Positions 1 through 10,448 are shown, numbered from the stretch's first letter. The stretch: 44,779 nucleotides of DNA from Nitrososphaeraceae archaeon (GCA_022545895.1 JAKEIK010000009.1:1-44779), one strand, 5' to 3'. The notes: generated from the letters alone by a model not told the origin. Program-made: numbers and translations.

Positions 1-219
1 TAGAATCGCAGATCCATTTATCAAAAAAATAAATACACCCTCAAATGAAAGATAGACTGTTTAAACACTAAGTTACAGAAAATCTTACCGAGTTGAAATA
101 TATCTCCAACGACGAGATTCATTGGGCTTTTCTTAATGAGCATCAATTCGAGATATTTCGGTCTTAAAACACGCCTAAACAGCAACACTTTACTATCCCA
201 ATATGCAAATTTCAAATGA

Positions 220-372
220 ATGTTCGGAAAATCAAAATGTAGGATATGTGGAGACAAAGTTAGATTTGTGATAAGACATTTAAATGAAAAACATCCTGAA
301 ACTTTAAGTGACAGGGATGTCATGAAATTGAAAATGCAAAATATAATTGCAAAATACTTTTCAGAGGAGTAA
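220..372 (+). CDS. 50-aa single C2H2-type zinc-finger microprotein (MFGKSKCRICGDKVRFVIRHLNEKHPETLSDRDVMKLKMQNIIAKYFSEE)
   Basis: Translated by hand; CxxC followed by HxxxxH; below the ORF-track length cutoff; opposite strand to the listed 21..323 ORF. Confidence 0.7.
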   Translation: MFGKSKCRICGDKVRFVIRHLNEKHPETLSDRDVMKLKMQNIIAKYFSEE

Positions 373-451
373 TGCCTTCGAATTGGACACTATTGGTGCA
401 CATACCGATTTTCCTTGGAATGTATGTCTCCGTGTAGGAATATTCTGATAC

Positions 452-778
452 TTGAATTCTACAAACGTGAAGATTTCAATAAGAATTATTTTACCCTTGT
501 TGTATAACGATAAAACTCGCATCGAACGATCATTATTTATCAAAACCAAAGAGGAATTACATGACACCTTCGGTGGAAAAACTGAACTAGTACCTACCAC
601 GGGAAGTTGGAAGGATGAAAAGGGTCGATTGAACGAGGAACCGTCCGCAGGCTTTGAGGTGATAGCTGACAAAACGAATGAAACGGTTAAATTCTTAAAG
701 AATTATAAGAAAAAATTGAAAACCAGGTTTAAACAAGACGATATAATGATAACCTATTACCCAGTCAATGTAATTTGA
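452..778 (+). CDS. conserved hypothetical protein
   Basis: 108-aa ORF with protein-like composition (TTGSWKDEKGRLNEEPSAGFEVIAD...KKKLKTRFKQDDIMITYYPV); resembles a small family I recall but cannot name with certainty. Confidence 0.65.
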   Translation: MNSTNVKISIRIILPLLYNDKTRIERSLFIKTKEELHDTFGGKTELVPTTGSWKDEKGRLNEEPSAGFEVIADKTNETVKFLKNYKKKLKTRFKQDDIMITYYPVNVI

Positions 779-900
779 CGATTCAACAATAATCGTCAAC
801 TAGAATGTAGCTAGATTAATGGCCTTGTTACCGATCACATTCTCGAATAGTTAATTGCTATACATCTGACAATTCAATACACTTCAAATAGGGATTGATT

Positions 901-1113
901 ATGCACGTAATTGCAAGAATTAATATTTTAGCTAAGTCATTAATATAACTCGTTACTTCCACAATTAACAATATTCAAGGCATTGAAAGGAATTTGGAAT
1001 ATATTTATTCAAACAGGAAAGCCGACGACAACAAATTTGTTGAGATGGTATTTTTTGCCAAACAGAAGATAATTTCTAAATTGCTTATAGCACCTTGTCT
1101 CTTACTTCAATGA
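901..1113 (+). pseudogene. possible decayed ABM/YgiN-like monooxygenase-fold gene with in-frame stop
   Basis: Frame reads MHVIARINILAKSLI*LVTSTINNIQGIERNLEYIYSNRKADDNKFVEMVFFAKQKIISKLLIAPCLLLQ*; one internal TAA at 946-948. Confidence 0.3.
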
Positions 1114-1540
1114 ATTAACTAATGGATTGTGAACGTACTCAGAATCTGGCGGATGTCATATTTTGAACACTGTTTAGAACGTTTTCAAATCTTAGAATAA
1201 AAGCACCTGTAACAGAAATTAAAGTAGAATTGTCATATTGATTGGAACTTCAACTGCCAGTTTCGTCCTTATGGGTTTTGCTGAGGTTCTGTGATTAGTT
1301 CAAAATTACGTTCATGCATGTACGAAAGTCTTACATGTCAATTTTGAACTAGAACAAATTATCCATTTTTAGATTCATTGAAAGCTTCGCCAGTGGAATT
1401 AGGAAAATTATTATGAAAATTACTGTAATCGAAATTATTGTTATGATAAAAACTGCAACTAAGTCCATTTGAAACCTTTTGATTTGACATTTGTTAACTA
1501 TACTCCTTGTATATTAGGGATTAGAATTCAGCTGTAATTA

Positions 1541-1873
1541 TCATTTTAAAGACTTCATATCAAATGGATGCAGCAATGAAGTCAGCATGTATAACATCCT
1601 TTTAATATACCTGTCCTTCGATGGAACCATGATTAATTCTCTTTGATAAAAGGCAATCAAGTGCTCAATCAGGCAATCAGTACTCTGTTTGTCTTCCCCT
1701 GATGATAGATGAGTAAGGATCATTGCATACCAGTATTGAACTACTGCATCTTCTCCGTACTTGGATTCTAGATCTATTAAAAATGAAAAATTAGAATGAC
1801 ATCTTCTGCATAGGCCGTCATGAGCATCTGCATATCTTTTTTCAACTATATGACCACACTTTGCCTTCTTCAT
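1541..1873 (-). CDS. hypothetical protein with N-terminal zinc-knuckle-like motif
   Basis: 110-aa ORF, KCGHIVEKRYADAHDGLCRRC. Confidence 0.65.
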   Translation of the reverse strand: MKKAKCGHIVEKRYADAHDGLCRRCHSNFSFLIDLESKYGEDAVVQYWYAMILTHLSSGEDKQSTDCLIEHLIAFYQRELIMVPSKDRYIKRMLYMLTSLLHPFDMKSLK

Positions 1874-2115
1874 TTTGATAAATAATATCGTGAAGAAGGC
1901 ATATGAATGCTATTGTCGCCTAATTACTGTGATATCATTAACCCTATATTCCATCAGACTACAGAGGTCCGATCACCAAAATCTTCGTACAAGGTAAAAA
2001 TTCAGAGTAATGTTATTCGCATGCTGTACGCATAAAGGATCCATAAGCTTCAAGAGTCCCAAGATATAACCTTAATTTAAAAACTAGCTTGTTTTAAGAT
2101 AAGTCATCATGTAAA

Positions 2116-2880
2116 TTAATTTCTCGCTTTCATCAACTGATTTGAAATGTGAAATCTGTTGTACCAAAAAAGAGCACCTGCCATAATAATAAAATCTGTA
2201 ACATAGAAAAGATCCCAGAACCAAAGATTATGGGAATTGTGGTTTACAAAGTCATGTACGTAGCCGTCATCTGCGATAGCGTTAACTAATAAGGATAATG
2301 AAGAGAGAAACCATGGAATCGCCTGCTGATAATCTTTCCTTAAGTTTACAAGGATTGTCGCAGAGGGAATTATTAATGACAAATCCAAAATAGGATAAGT
2401 AATAGTTAGGACAAAGGCAGCCAGGTCCTCATCTGTAAGAAAAAATGAAGGAGTTAAATTAATTATGTCATAGGCAATTAGTAACAAAGTAGCGCAGGAT
2501 GCTACAATTATGATTCCAAGGTTGATTTTATTCTTCAAGGATTTGAGTGTTATAACCAGATGTAAGGTGAGAAAGACATATCCGCTTATCCAGAACAAGT
2601 CTGCAAAAGAAATTAACTTTCCCTCTTCTATCCCTAAGGCATAATAATAGTATGTGAGGGTTAGATCGGCTGACAACCAACTAATGAGGCCAATAGTAAG
2701 AAATAGATAGGATTTTCCGTGAGGTCCAAGAAGTCCATGCCGGTATACAGCAACCAAACCCAGACCCGAAGCAACGGATCCAGTTATATTTAAAATCCAT
2801 AGAATGATAGGATATCTATAGATTGAATCCGAAAAAACAATTACGGAAATAGCAATCACTACTGAGGCAACCATAAACAA
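2116..2880 (-). CDS. multi-pass integral membrane protein, function unknown
   Basis: 254-aa ORF with several hydrophobic segments. Confidence 0.75.
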   Translation of the reverse strand: MFMVASVVIAISVIVFSDSIYRYPIILWILNITGSVASGLGLVAVYRHGLLGPHGKSYLFLTIGLISWLSADLTLTYYYYALGIEEGKLISFADLFWISGYVFLTLHLVITLKSLKNKINLGIIIVASCATLLLIAYDIINLTPSFFLTDEDLAAFVLTITYPILDLSLIIPSATILVNLRKDYQQAIPWFLSSLSLLVNAIADDGYVHDFVNHNSHNLWFWDLFYVTDFIIMAGALFWYNRFHISNQLMKARN

Positions 2881-3205
2881 AGTCGTATACCTCAGTGTTG
2901 TTTTGTGGTCTATCTGCTTGCCGATTGACAGATGATGTTGGACTAACTTGGTTGCATAAAGATTTTTCTGATAGTAAAGCCAGCTATATCAATTGAAAAA
3001 ATGGGCGCTCCAAAACTATCCAAATTCATTTGTGGTAAATCTGTATTACCATTTTGACTTTTCTCTGAGGCAGCTTTCAATACGAAGGCTTTGGGCATTG
3101 GGCAAAGTTGCTACTTTTTGCCTCCATATTACCCTGAGATCTTAACTAGATAACAAATGGAATCAGACATGAATAGTTTATTTACTCCAGGGATTATCTA
3201 CAGGC

Positions 3206-3775
3206 ATGTTTGTTTGTAAAATAAATATTCTAATAATAGTGGGCGCGATACTAGTTCTTGGTGGTTTTGTTTGCACCAATACTTCGTTTTCCGCATCCGC
3301 GCAGTCCACCATGGAAATTACATCTGATAACGCATCGAGTAACGATACTTATATTTCACAGAAAACAGAGATGTCTGTTCCAGCATCTCCAATGGTTACC
3401 CCACCAGGTAAACTCCCACACCAGACGGTATTTGCTCTCCCCCTTAGAGATGATGGCAAAATATGGACAGGCGTTGTTACCTTTACGGCAAGTAAACCTA
3501 TTGAAATAGAGGTGCTTCATAATTATGATCCCAATATTCTACCAGATGCACAACATGGCGAACCCTATCATGCAACCCTTCCTACTAATCAGACGATCGC
3601 ACTTTCTACAATGACCATGTTTACGGACACACCGGTGAGCGTTACCGATACGCCTATTAGCACTGGTTCTTTGGTGTTCACTGGAAGCGCATTGGTGTTT
3701 CATAAAACAAGTGGGGAACCTTTTACAGTCACATATACCGTCGATGCAGTTGCCAAAAAGCCTAATCATCAATAA
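3206..3775 (+). CDS. secreted protein, function unknown
   Basis: 189-aa ORF with N-terminal signal-like hydrophobic segment and beta-rich, Thr-rich body. Confidence 0.75.
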   Translation: MFVCKINILIIVGAILVLGGFVCTNTSFSASAQSTMEITSDNASSNDTYISQKTEMSVPASPMVTPPGKLPHQTVFALPLRDDGKIWTGVVTFTASKPIEIEVLHNYDPNILPDAQHGEPYHATLPTNQTIALSTMTMFTDTPVSVTDTPISTGSLVFTGSALVFHKTSGEPFTVTYTVDAVAKKPNHQ

Positions 3776-4098
3776 TGGTTATTGTGATTGATTGATCTTT
3801 TAATAATTCACTCTCATATCCTAGAAGAATTTAATGAGGCGCAGTTAATAGGAACAAACTCGACAATATAAAATACCATGAAAATTTATTTAATTCCAAC
3901 TGTGTGATAATATGGATAACAAATGCCCGGTCAATAACTCTAATAACCACATGAATGAGAAGGTGTTAAACCTTACTCTGTCTGTGGTATTACTGTACCT
4001 AGATTTAGGAGCGCATAAGATTGAATCACGGACGGCGGCATTGTTTAGTTTACATTGGCTGTTTGGGTATGTGAACTGGGACGGGAATACGAGCGTGC

Positions 4099-4122
4099 TT
4101 TGATAAATTTGAATTTATCAAA
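4099..4122. repeat. perfect 11-bp inverted repeat TTTGATAAATT-TG-AATTTATCAAA
   Basis: Read directly. Confidence 0.9.
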
Positions 4123-4332
4123 CAGACTGAACTATTAAACATATGTTGCTTGTAGAATTACTTGACATTAACAAGGAACATGTTCAACATCAAATTAAAC
4201 TTTACAAATCATCATACAAATAAAGCCAAAGAATCCTATTTCATTCTTGAATCATACATACTAGCTCACACCCAGCTGTCTGTCGACAACTTTCATGGTC
4301 GAATTCCTTAAAATAACAGAGCCCCAAGATAT

Positions 4333-4725
4333 TTGATATTGCCAAATGCAGATAACTTTGCCGTTGAGGAAGGTATGGGAACCAAGGCGGTAGAGTGGAT
4401 GAATTCATTTTCCAAAAAAAATAACAATAGCTTCAACTGTGAGCTTGAGGGATATACCATTTCGACTTTTCATTTTGGAAATTTTGAAGTCTTATCATGG
4501 AAGGGAAATTGGTCTGATGCCCGAAAAATTATCGTGAAGGCAAGTGGGAAGCTAAATATGAAGGTGATAGAAGCTGGTTACCATCTGAAGGACAATATTC
4601 TGCTGTCATTGATTGGAAGTAGTAAGGAACATGCCAAAGTCTATAGAAAGGGAAATTTTGCAGGTATCTTAGTACTGGGGAGGAAGTCTGGACACTGGAT
4701 TGTAAAATCTGAAAAGTTGGGGTAA
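4333..4725 (+). CDS. conserved hypothetical protein
   Basis: 130-aa ORF; TTG start as listed, internal ATG (MGTKAVEW) is an alternative. Confidence 0.65.
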   Translation: MILPNADNFAVEEGMGTKAVEWMNSFSKKNNNSFNCELEGYTISTFHFGNFEVLSWKGNWSDARKIIVKASGKLNMKVIEAGYHLKDNILLSLIGSSKEHAKVYRKGNFAGILVLGRKSGHWIVKSEKLG

Positions 4726-4980
4726 AATCCCGCCTGGGATAGTGGGAAATTTACAATGCTAAAGTTCAATTAGTTGGACAGCCCTTATTGATTGCAAACC
4801 CAATAAAAAAAAGAATGATTGGTTTTGAGATAATTATTAAGTTGGATTTCTTGGCCTTCACTAATTCTTATTAATCTTTAAATACTTTGAAAGACAAATT
4901 TTTTGCTTACTTAAAAACCATATTATTTTAGTATAAGCTTCTTTAAGTAGAACCTCGGATAACCTCTCGTTAAGACCTGA

Positions 4981-5130
4981 ATGATCTGTGGGGTTTGTAA
5001 GCTAGAGATACCGTTGCATAGACGGAAGGAGCATCTGACTAAATACCATAAAATCGATGAGCATTTGGTAAATTGGATTATACGAACCGACGATGATCTT
5101 ATTTCTCTACAGCCAAAAATGCGAAAATAA
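4981..5130 (+). CDS. 49-aa single zinc-finger microprotein (MICGVCKLEIPLHRRKEHLTKYHKIDEHLVNWIIRTDDDLISLQPKMRK)
   Basis: CxxC plus HxxxxxH spacing; not in the ORF track. Confidence 0.65.
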   Translation: MICGVCKLEIPLHRRKEHLTKYHKIDEHLVNWIIRTDDDLISLQPKMRK

Positions 5131-5526
5131 ATCTTTTTTTATGCAATCATTTGCTTTTATTTCCTTGTGGCTACAATTGCTGTCTGTGTATCTGTCGTTT
5201 CCCAACGGGCTTATGCAACTTCTAACTGTGTCCACCCCAAGAATTTAGCATTTGATGAGGGTAAATCCACAAACAAAGAATTGACGAAGTGACCTGACTA
5301 CTCAATTCCTGGGAGAATTCTAGCTTGACTGTAATCTATAGATTCTTCAACAGCAATCCGGTTGCCATTGCATTGAAATCAAATTGTTATCTTTGTTGCA
5401 GTTTGGGACAAGCAGTTAACTTTCAAAGATAGCTTTATACTCCCAACCTTACTGACGTTCTCCTTTGCCCAACATCGAATGATTTAGGAATTATTTTTCA
5501 ATCACACGGCACTTCTAGTAGTTTTT

Positions 5527-6417
5527 TTATATAATACATTGTTTTCGTATGCCCTTGACTAGATTCCTGATGGTGACCTCAGTTACACCGCCCGCTTCTG
5601 CAAATATTAGCTGAGTTCTATATTCTCCTAAGGCTAAACATGACAGATAAAGCACCGTTGCTGCAAGTCCCATTGGATTTTTGCCATTAGATTCTCTGCT
5701 TTCAGTAACAATAGACATTAGATCCATGGCGTGGCGTCGAGTCTTCTCACTTATCCCTATCTTATTCGCTACCCGATTAATACAATTCATTGGATCTACT
5801 AACGGTATTTTCAAATCAAGGCCCAATACAAGGATCCCGTAATTTTTTCTAAGCTCTCTATGAGTGACATTTATTACTTTAGCAACGTCTTTCATAGTGC
5901 GGGGGTTTCCAGTTTCTCTGCATGCTATATATACTGCTGCACCCAATACTCCAGAAATCGTTCTACCCCTTACCAATTTTTTTTCATGCGCCTTCCTATA
6001 GATATAAGCAACCTTTTCAACAACGCTATCTGATAATCCAAGTTTGTACTTCAACCTATCAAGCTGGTTAAAAGCCTCTTTGAGATTTCTAGTTGATGCA
6101 TCTATTTGGGTCCTGCTATCCAATGTTCTTAATCTGCGCACTGATGGATAGAGATAGTTATCCATTTCGTGACCACCAGCTTCTTTGCCATTTCCTATAA
6201 CAGTGTATAGTCCTTTATCATGACGCGCAAGCGAAAAGGGAGTTCCTGTCCGTTGGCGATTAGTATTTTCACTAGAATTGAAATTTCGCCATTCAGGTCC
6301 TGTTTGTTCCGTTCTGTCCACCGTGACTATGCCGCATGTGCTGCAAAAGACCTCCCCACACTCTAAATCTGATATTAAAGGACTATTGCAGATTGGACAC
6401 AATAATGAGTTTTCCAT
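5527..6417 (-). CDS. tfb: transcription initiation factor IIB (TFB)
   Basis: N-terminal zinc ribbon CPICNSPLISDLECGEVFCSTCG, B-finger-like region, two cyclin-like repeats. Confidence 0.95.
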   Translation of the reverse strand: MENSLLCPICNSPLISDLECGEVFCSTCGIVTVDRTEQTGPEWRNFNSSENTNRQRTGTPFSLARHDKGLYTVIGNGKEAGGHEMDNYLYPSVRRLRTLDSRTQIDASTRNLKEAFNQLDRLKYKLGLSDSVVEKVAYIYRKAHEKKLVRGRTISGVLGAAVYIACRETGNPRTMKDVAKVINVTHRELRKNYGILVLGLDLKIPLVDPMNCINRVANKIGISEKTRRHAMDLMSIVTESRESNGKNPMGLAATVLYLSCLALGEYRTQLIFAEAGGVTEVTIRNLVKGIRKQCII

Positions 6418-7099
6418 TCAAAACAAGACAATTTTATAAACATTATTGATCTTATAAACATGTTCCAAAGAAATTAGATCCATTTTAACTCACATCATCC
6501 ATAGCTTTTATTCGAAAAATCGTCAAACCTGAAAGCCTAACGGATAACAAGCGCACAAATCTAGATTTTTTAAAATTCACATGTAATATGAATGTTAGAC
6601 GAATGGGAGATGAATTAGTACGTTAATTTGATCTTTAGGTGGCAGGTACGAACTCGTGTCCTTACCTTGTTTTCTGCTTTTCCGTGCCTAACAAACTAAC
6701 GCTAACAACCCGCTCATTTTGGCAATTTTATCGCTCGTTAGGTGAGTCAAATAAACAAATTAGTACAAGGATCTTCGGAATAATCGTATTCATATTATAT
6801 GCCCTCCCTATGAAATCCTCTTGAGCGAGACAGTAGGTCAGTCAATTCTGGAGCGCACAAATTGCGGTCAAACTTCTTTACTTGAGGTCTTAGTTCATGA
6901 AACAAAAAATATGAAGATGAACCTGAGGATGGTAATCTCATGACTTTTAATTAACGACCGAACCTGTTTCATTTGCTCCCAGTTTGTTATACGAAGACGA
7001 AGATTCTACGATTTTACAATTCCAATCACGGAAAAGAGTCAACTTGCCAAAAGATTGGGCAGTCAACATTACTAAAATGATTAGAAGTAACTATTGTCA

Positions 7100-7969
7100 C
7101 TACCTTGATTGATTCTGACCTTGCGGTACAGGTAATTGGAAGAATGGAAAGCCACCACCCCCTAATGCATAAGGTAATTGACCATTCCATCTATTGATTG
7201 CTTGCCATTGTAGATACTCAGGACTTGATCTTAATTGGCCTGTGATTATTTTTATGGCTTCGGATTCTCCACTGGCCTTTGCTATGTTTGCTCTCGCTGC
7301 AGCTTCAGCCTGTACAACATTTTGATTTGCTATGACTCGTACGGCCTTCAAATTATTTTGCTCAGTTAGAAACTTTTGGAAAGCCACTACCTTTTGTTCA
7401 ATCTGGGAAGCAAACGCATCCGAAAACTTGAAGTCGGTGATGAAAACGTTCTCTACTTGTATGTTGTTTGATGAAAGGGTGTTTCTAATCGCCTGAGCAA
7501 TGACACCCTTTGCAGTCTCTCTCTTCGTAATCAGCTCCTCTGCGTTAAATTTAGCTACGCTGGCTTTGACCGATTCTTGGATGGTAGGTGAAATAACACG
7601 ATCAGCATAGTTCACACCTAATAGCTGATAGATCCTATTCGCCTCTTGTGGATCAATCCTATAATTTAATGCTATAACGGTTTGAACCTCCTGTAAATCG
7701 TTGGAGGCAGCAGATGCCTCAGCTTGGAATTTTTGTGTGCGGACTTCCATTTGTATTACTTGCTCGGCAAACGGAACTATGAAGTGCAGTCCTTCCCCAA
7801 GAACACGATTTTCTACTGCACCAAGGTAAAGAACAACACCCCTGTGACCTGCTTCAACAATTACAACTGATTCTATCATTACAATTATGATTACGATGAA
7901 TGTTACGATCGCGGCAGCGATCTTTATTTTGTTAAACCTTGGAAGTCTTGGCATTCCACTGTACGACAT
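7100..7969 (-). CDS. prohibitin/SPFH-domain (band 7) membrane protein
   Basis: N-terminal TM then VEAGHRGVVLYLGAVENRVLGEGLHFIVPF and an Ala/Glu-rich coiled coil. Confidence 0.93.
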   Translation of the reverse strand: MSYSGMPRLPRFNKIKIAAAIVTFIVIIIVMIESVVIVEAGHRGVVLYLGAVENRVLGEGLHFIVPFAEQVIQMEVRTQKFQAEASAASNDLQEVQTVIALNYRIDPQEANRIYQLLGVNYADRVISPTIQESVKASVAKFNAEELITKRETAKGVIAQAIRNTLSSNNIQVENVFITDFKFSDAFASQIEQKVVAFQKFLTEQNNLKAVRVIANQNVVQAEAAARANIAKASGESEAIKIITGQLRSSPEYLQWQAINRWNGQLPYALGGGGFPFFQLPVPQGQNQSR

Positions 7970-8204
7970 CTGGTAGCTGTCTTTAACTCCGGCTGCCTAT
8001 TTATGTTAGCTCCAAATGCATTTTAGAGGAAAAAATATTTGCAGGACCTTTGCAACAGCTTAGTTCAGATTGATAAAGAGTAGGAAATTGCGTCATTCAC
8101 TATCAATTGGGGATTTTGTTAAGTTTACACTAATTACCCTAGTGTATTGTAGTATGCCCGTTATAATGACAAGAGTTGTATTAAGTTGAAAAATATATTA
8201 TACA

Positions 8205-8519
8205 TTACCGAGTATTTGACGAATGATCGATAATACTTTCTCCCTTGAGTACCAGACAGCAAGCACAATGTTGTTCTAGACAATTCTTAGCTTGTTCGTG
8301 TTTACATATAGGACAAACACATCGTTTTGACATGATATTTGCAAATGCTCTTTGTTTCTTTGATTTCTCATCTGCATAGAACCATAGTATGACCACTGGT
8401 ATTCCTATCACAAAAAAGACAATAATTGTCCTTATCGGGACCCGTATTACAAAAAGGGAGATGGCAAAACACACTGTTCCGATCCCCATTATAAATAACC
8501 AACGTCGGATGATGTCCAT
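8205..8519 (-). CDS. small membrane protein with C-terminal Cys-rich putative zinc motif
   Basis: Two hydrophobic segments then CVCPICKHEQAKNCLEQHCACC. Confidence 0.7.
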   Translation of the reverse strand: MDIIRRWLFIMGIGTVCFAISLFVIRVPIRTIIVFFVIGIPVVILWFYADEKSKKQRAFANIMSKRCVCPICKHEQAKNCLEQHCACCLVLKGESIIDHSSNTR

Positions 8520-8916
8520 GTCTCCAGACTCTACCTGATATATAATACCTCTGACTAGTATTTAATAATCATACTACAAACAAACTGTGAGATTGCATGG
8601 GACATTGGTTTTAATGATTTTCGAAAATCACTCATTTCACAGCTTAACTTTCTCCATGCTAATAATTTGAGTTATAAAAAGCGTTAAAGAATTTAAGAAT
8701 TGTTCGAACCTTTCTCCTCCCAGGGGGAGTAATTTTGGATTTATATTAGTTCAAGTCACACTATGATAATCATAACTAGCATTCGTTAAAACTATCCCTA
8801 GAATCTTACAAATCCATCACAATAGAACCGAATCCAATTTCTTACTTCGATATTCTAATAATAGATTCAAGGGGAGATCCAAATAAGACTTGCTTTTGAA
8901 ATAGTTTACAAATAAT

Positions 8917-9238
8917 TTGCTTATGAAAAACGGTATTGGACTCAAGATTGGAATGGCGGGAATAGTCTTAGTTCCATTGCCTCTATGCATTTTCAATAAT
9001 CACAATCCTTCCAAGTATTCGCACAAGCAAAGGCTAATGCAACTTCAATTCATCCATCCTTTTGCCATAGTAATAGGTGATTGCGATATAGGGAGTTTAG
9101 TGTTTGTTGCCTACTGCTATATTGAGCCTTATCTGCAACTTGAGGACTCCCCCAGCAATATAGCAAAACTCATATCGAGTACAGACTTGATATGGGAGAG
9201 GATGCAGGAGTCTATGAAGAGCTAAAGCAATAAGTTTA
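8917..9238 (+). pseudogene. probable remnant of a gamma-class carbonic anhydrase-like (left-handed beta-helix) gene
   Basis: FIHPFAIVIGDCDIGSLVFVA matches the gamma-CA N-terminal hexapeptide pattern, but the ORF lacks the rest of the helix; another frame gives LPQQYSKTHIEYRLDMGEDAGVYEELKQ* ending at about 9232. Confidence 0.45.
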
Positions 9239-9768
9239 ATATCGAAGTATTAAGGAAAACAGGTTGTAGTGATTTTGTTTAGAAAACTTGATATCCTTGA
9301 GGAGAACAATATGCATGATTGACAATAGATCTCCAATACCAAATTGGGCCACAGAAAAAAAGATCCTTCTAATTTTGAACCATGCAACACCAGTTCCAAA
9401 TATAACCTCCATTCTGATATTCCTTGCATTGTTACTATGTATGAGCAAAATGCTCAAATACGTATTTATTTTAGGGATCGCTTAATTTATTATTACTTTC
9501 AATTCATATTTTATATAACTAGAAGAGTCTGAATGAATTAATTGCTAAAAGCTCGTGATCACTAAAATTAACGAGCAGACAGAATAACTCGGTTAAATGC
9601 TATACTATCAATTGGAATTGGCTTCAGTTACCAAAACCTTGACAATTTTGCATCTACAAATGAATGAGATCAGATTTGGGACGAAATTAATGGATCTTGA
9701 AAAGTCGTATTTTAATTGACTTAAATTTTAAACGTAACACAATTATACAACTCTTTCGAGTATCTGTC

Positions 9769-9948
9769 ATGAAAACACTATCATGCCGCGAAGCGGGATT
9801 CGACTGTGACTACGTAGTCAAAGGAGAGACAGAAGAAGAGATATTCAAGAATGGTGCAGAACACGCCACGAAAGATCATGGTTTGAAACCAGAAGATATA
9901 ACTCCGCAATTCAAGGAGAAACTGAGAGGCCTAATTCGTAATTCTTAG
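9769..9948 (+). CDS. DUF1059 family small protein
   Basis: MKTLSCREAGFDCDYVVKGETEEEIFKNGAEHATKDHGL; start placed at the internal ATG. Confidence 0.88.
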   Translation: MKTLSCREAGFDCDYVVKGETEEEIFKNGAEHATKDHGLKPEDITPQFKEKLRGLIRNS

Positions 9949-10448
9949 CAGTTTATTCTTTTTAATTTTTCTAAAATTAGCTTGCACAGATCTCGAATCG
10001 AGTCCAAATTGCTAGAATTTGATCCACAATCTCATATAAAATCTAGTTGACAACAATCATATTGAAAAACTGCGTCATTCGGACTGAATCCTGAAGCTGT
10101 GAAATAGTATTTGTAATGAAGATCATGCTGGAACTACGTTGTTACTCAATGTAGAAAATAAATGTATAGAGATAGACAGTTTCAGAGCAAATGTACGGAT
10201 CAAAGGGTTTTGGAAGCTTAATATTGAAACTTGTATTTGAAATTGAAACAGGATATCTTCGGGTAGAGATAACTCCCTTAACTTCTGGCATTACATTAGG
10301 TTCAAAGAAATGAGTAAGATGTCTCTCCAAGGTGATGTGTAAGGTTTACGTGAAGGGGATCAACTTCAATTCACAATTTTGATTCGTTGTCCAATGTCAC
10401 CGCGTCTTCATAATTAGCCAAATTGGATGACTGTGTCAGTTTCATTGT

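Noticed and set aside
21-323. Minus-strand 100-aa ORF
   Set aside because: Antisense to the better-supported plus-strand zinc-finger microORF 220..372; low-quality composition
361-672. Minus-strand 103-aa ORF
   Set aside because: Shadow of the coding-like 452..778 plus-strand ORF
2925-2985. Possible box C/D sRNA (ATGATG ... CTGA)
   Set aside because: No properly spaced C'/D' boxes
3258-3772. ORFs 3258..3509 (+) and 3539..3772 (-)
   Set aside because: Out-of-frame and antisense shadows of the secreted protein 3206..3775
3912-4103. 63-aa ORF
   Set aside because: No recognisable family or clear RBS; ends inside a palindrome; kept only as context
9236-9532. Overlapping ORFs on both strands
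   Set aside because: Mutually exclusive frames, none with recognisable family features; may be part of the decayed region after the CA-like remnant
9985-10010. Possible tRNA T-arm-like sequence (TCTCGAATCGAGT)
   Set aside because: No acceptor stem, D-arm or anticodon arm around it; no tRNA found by eye anywhere in the window
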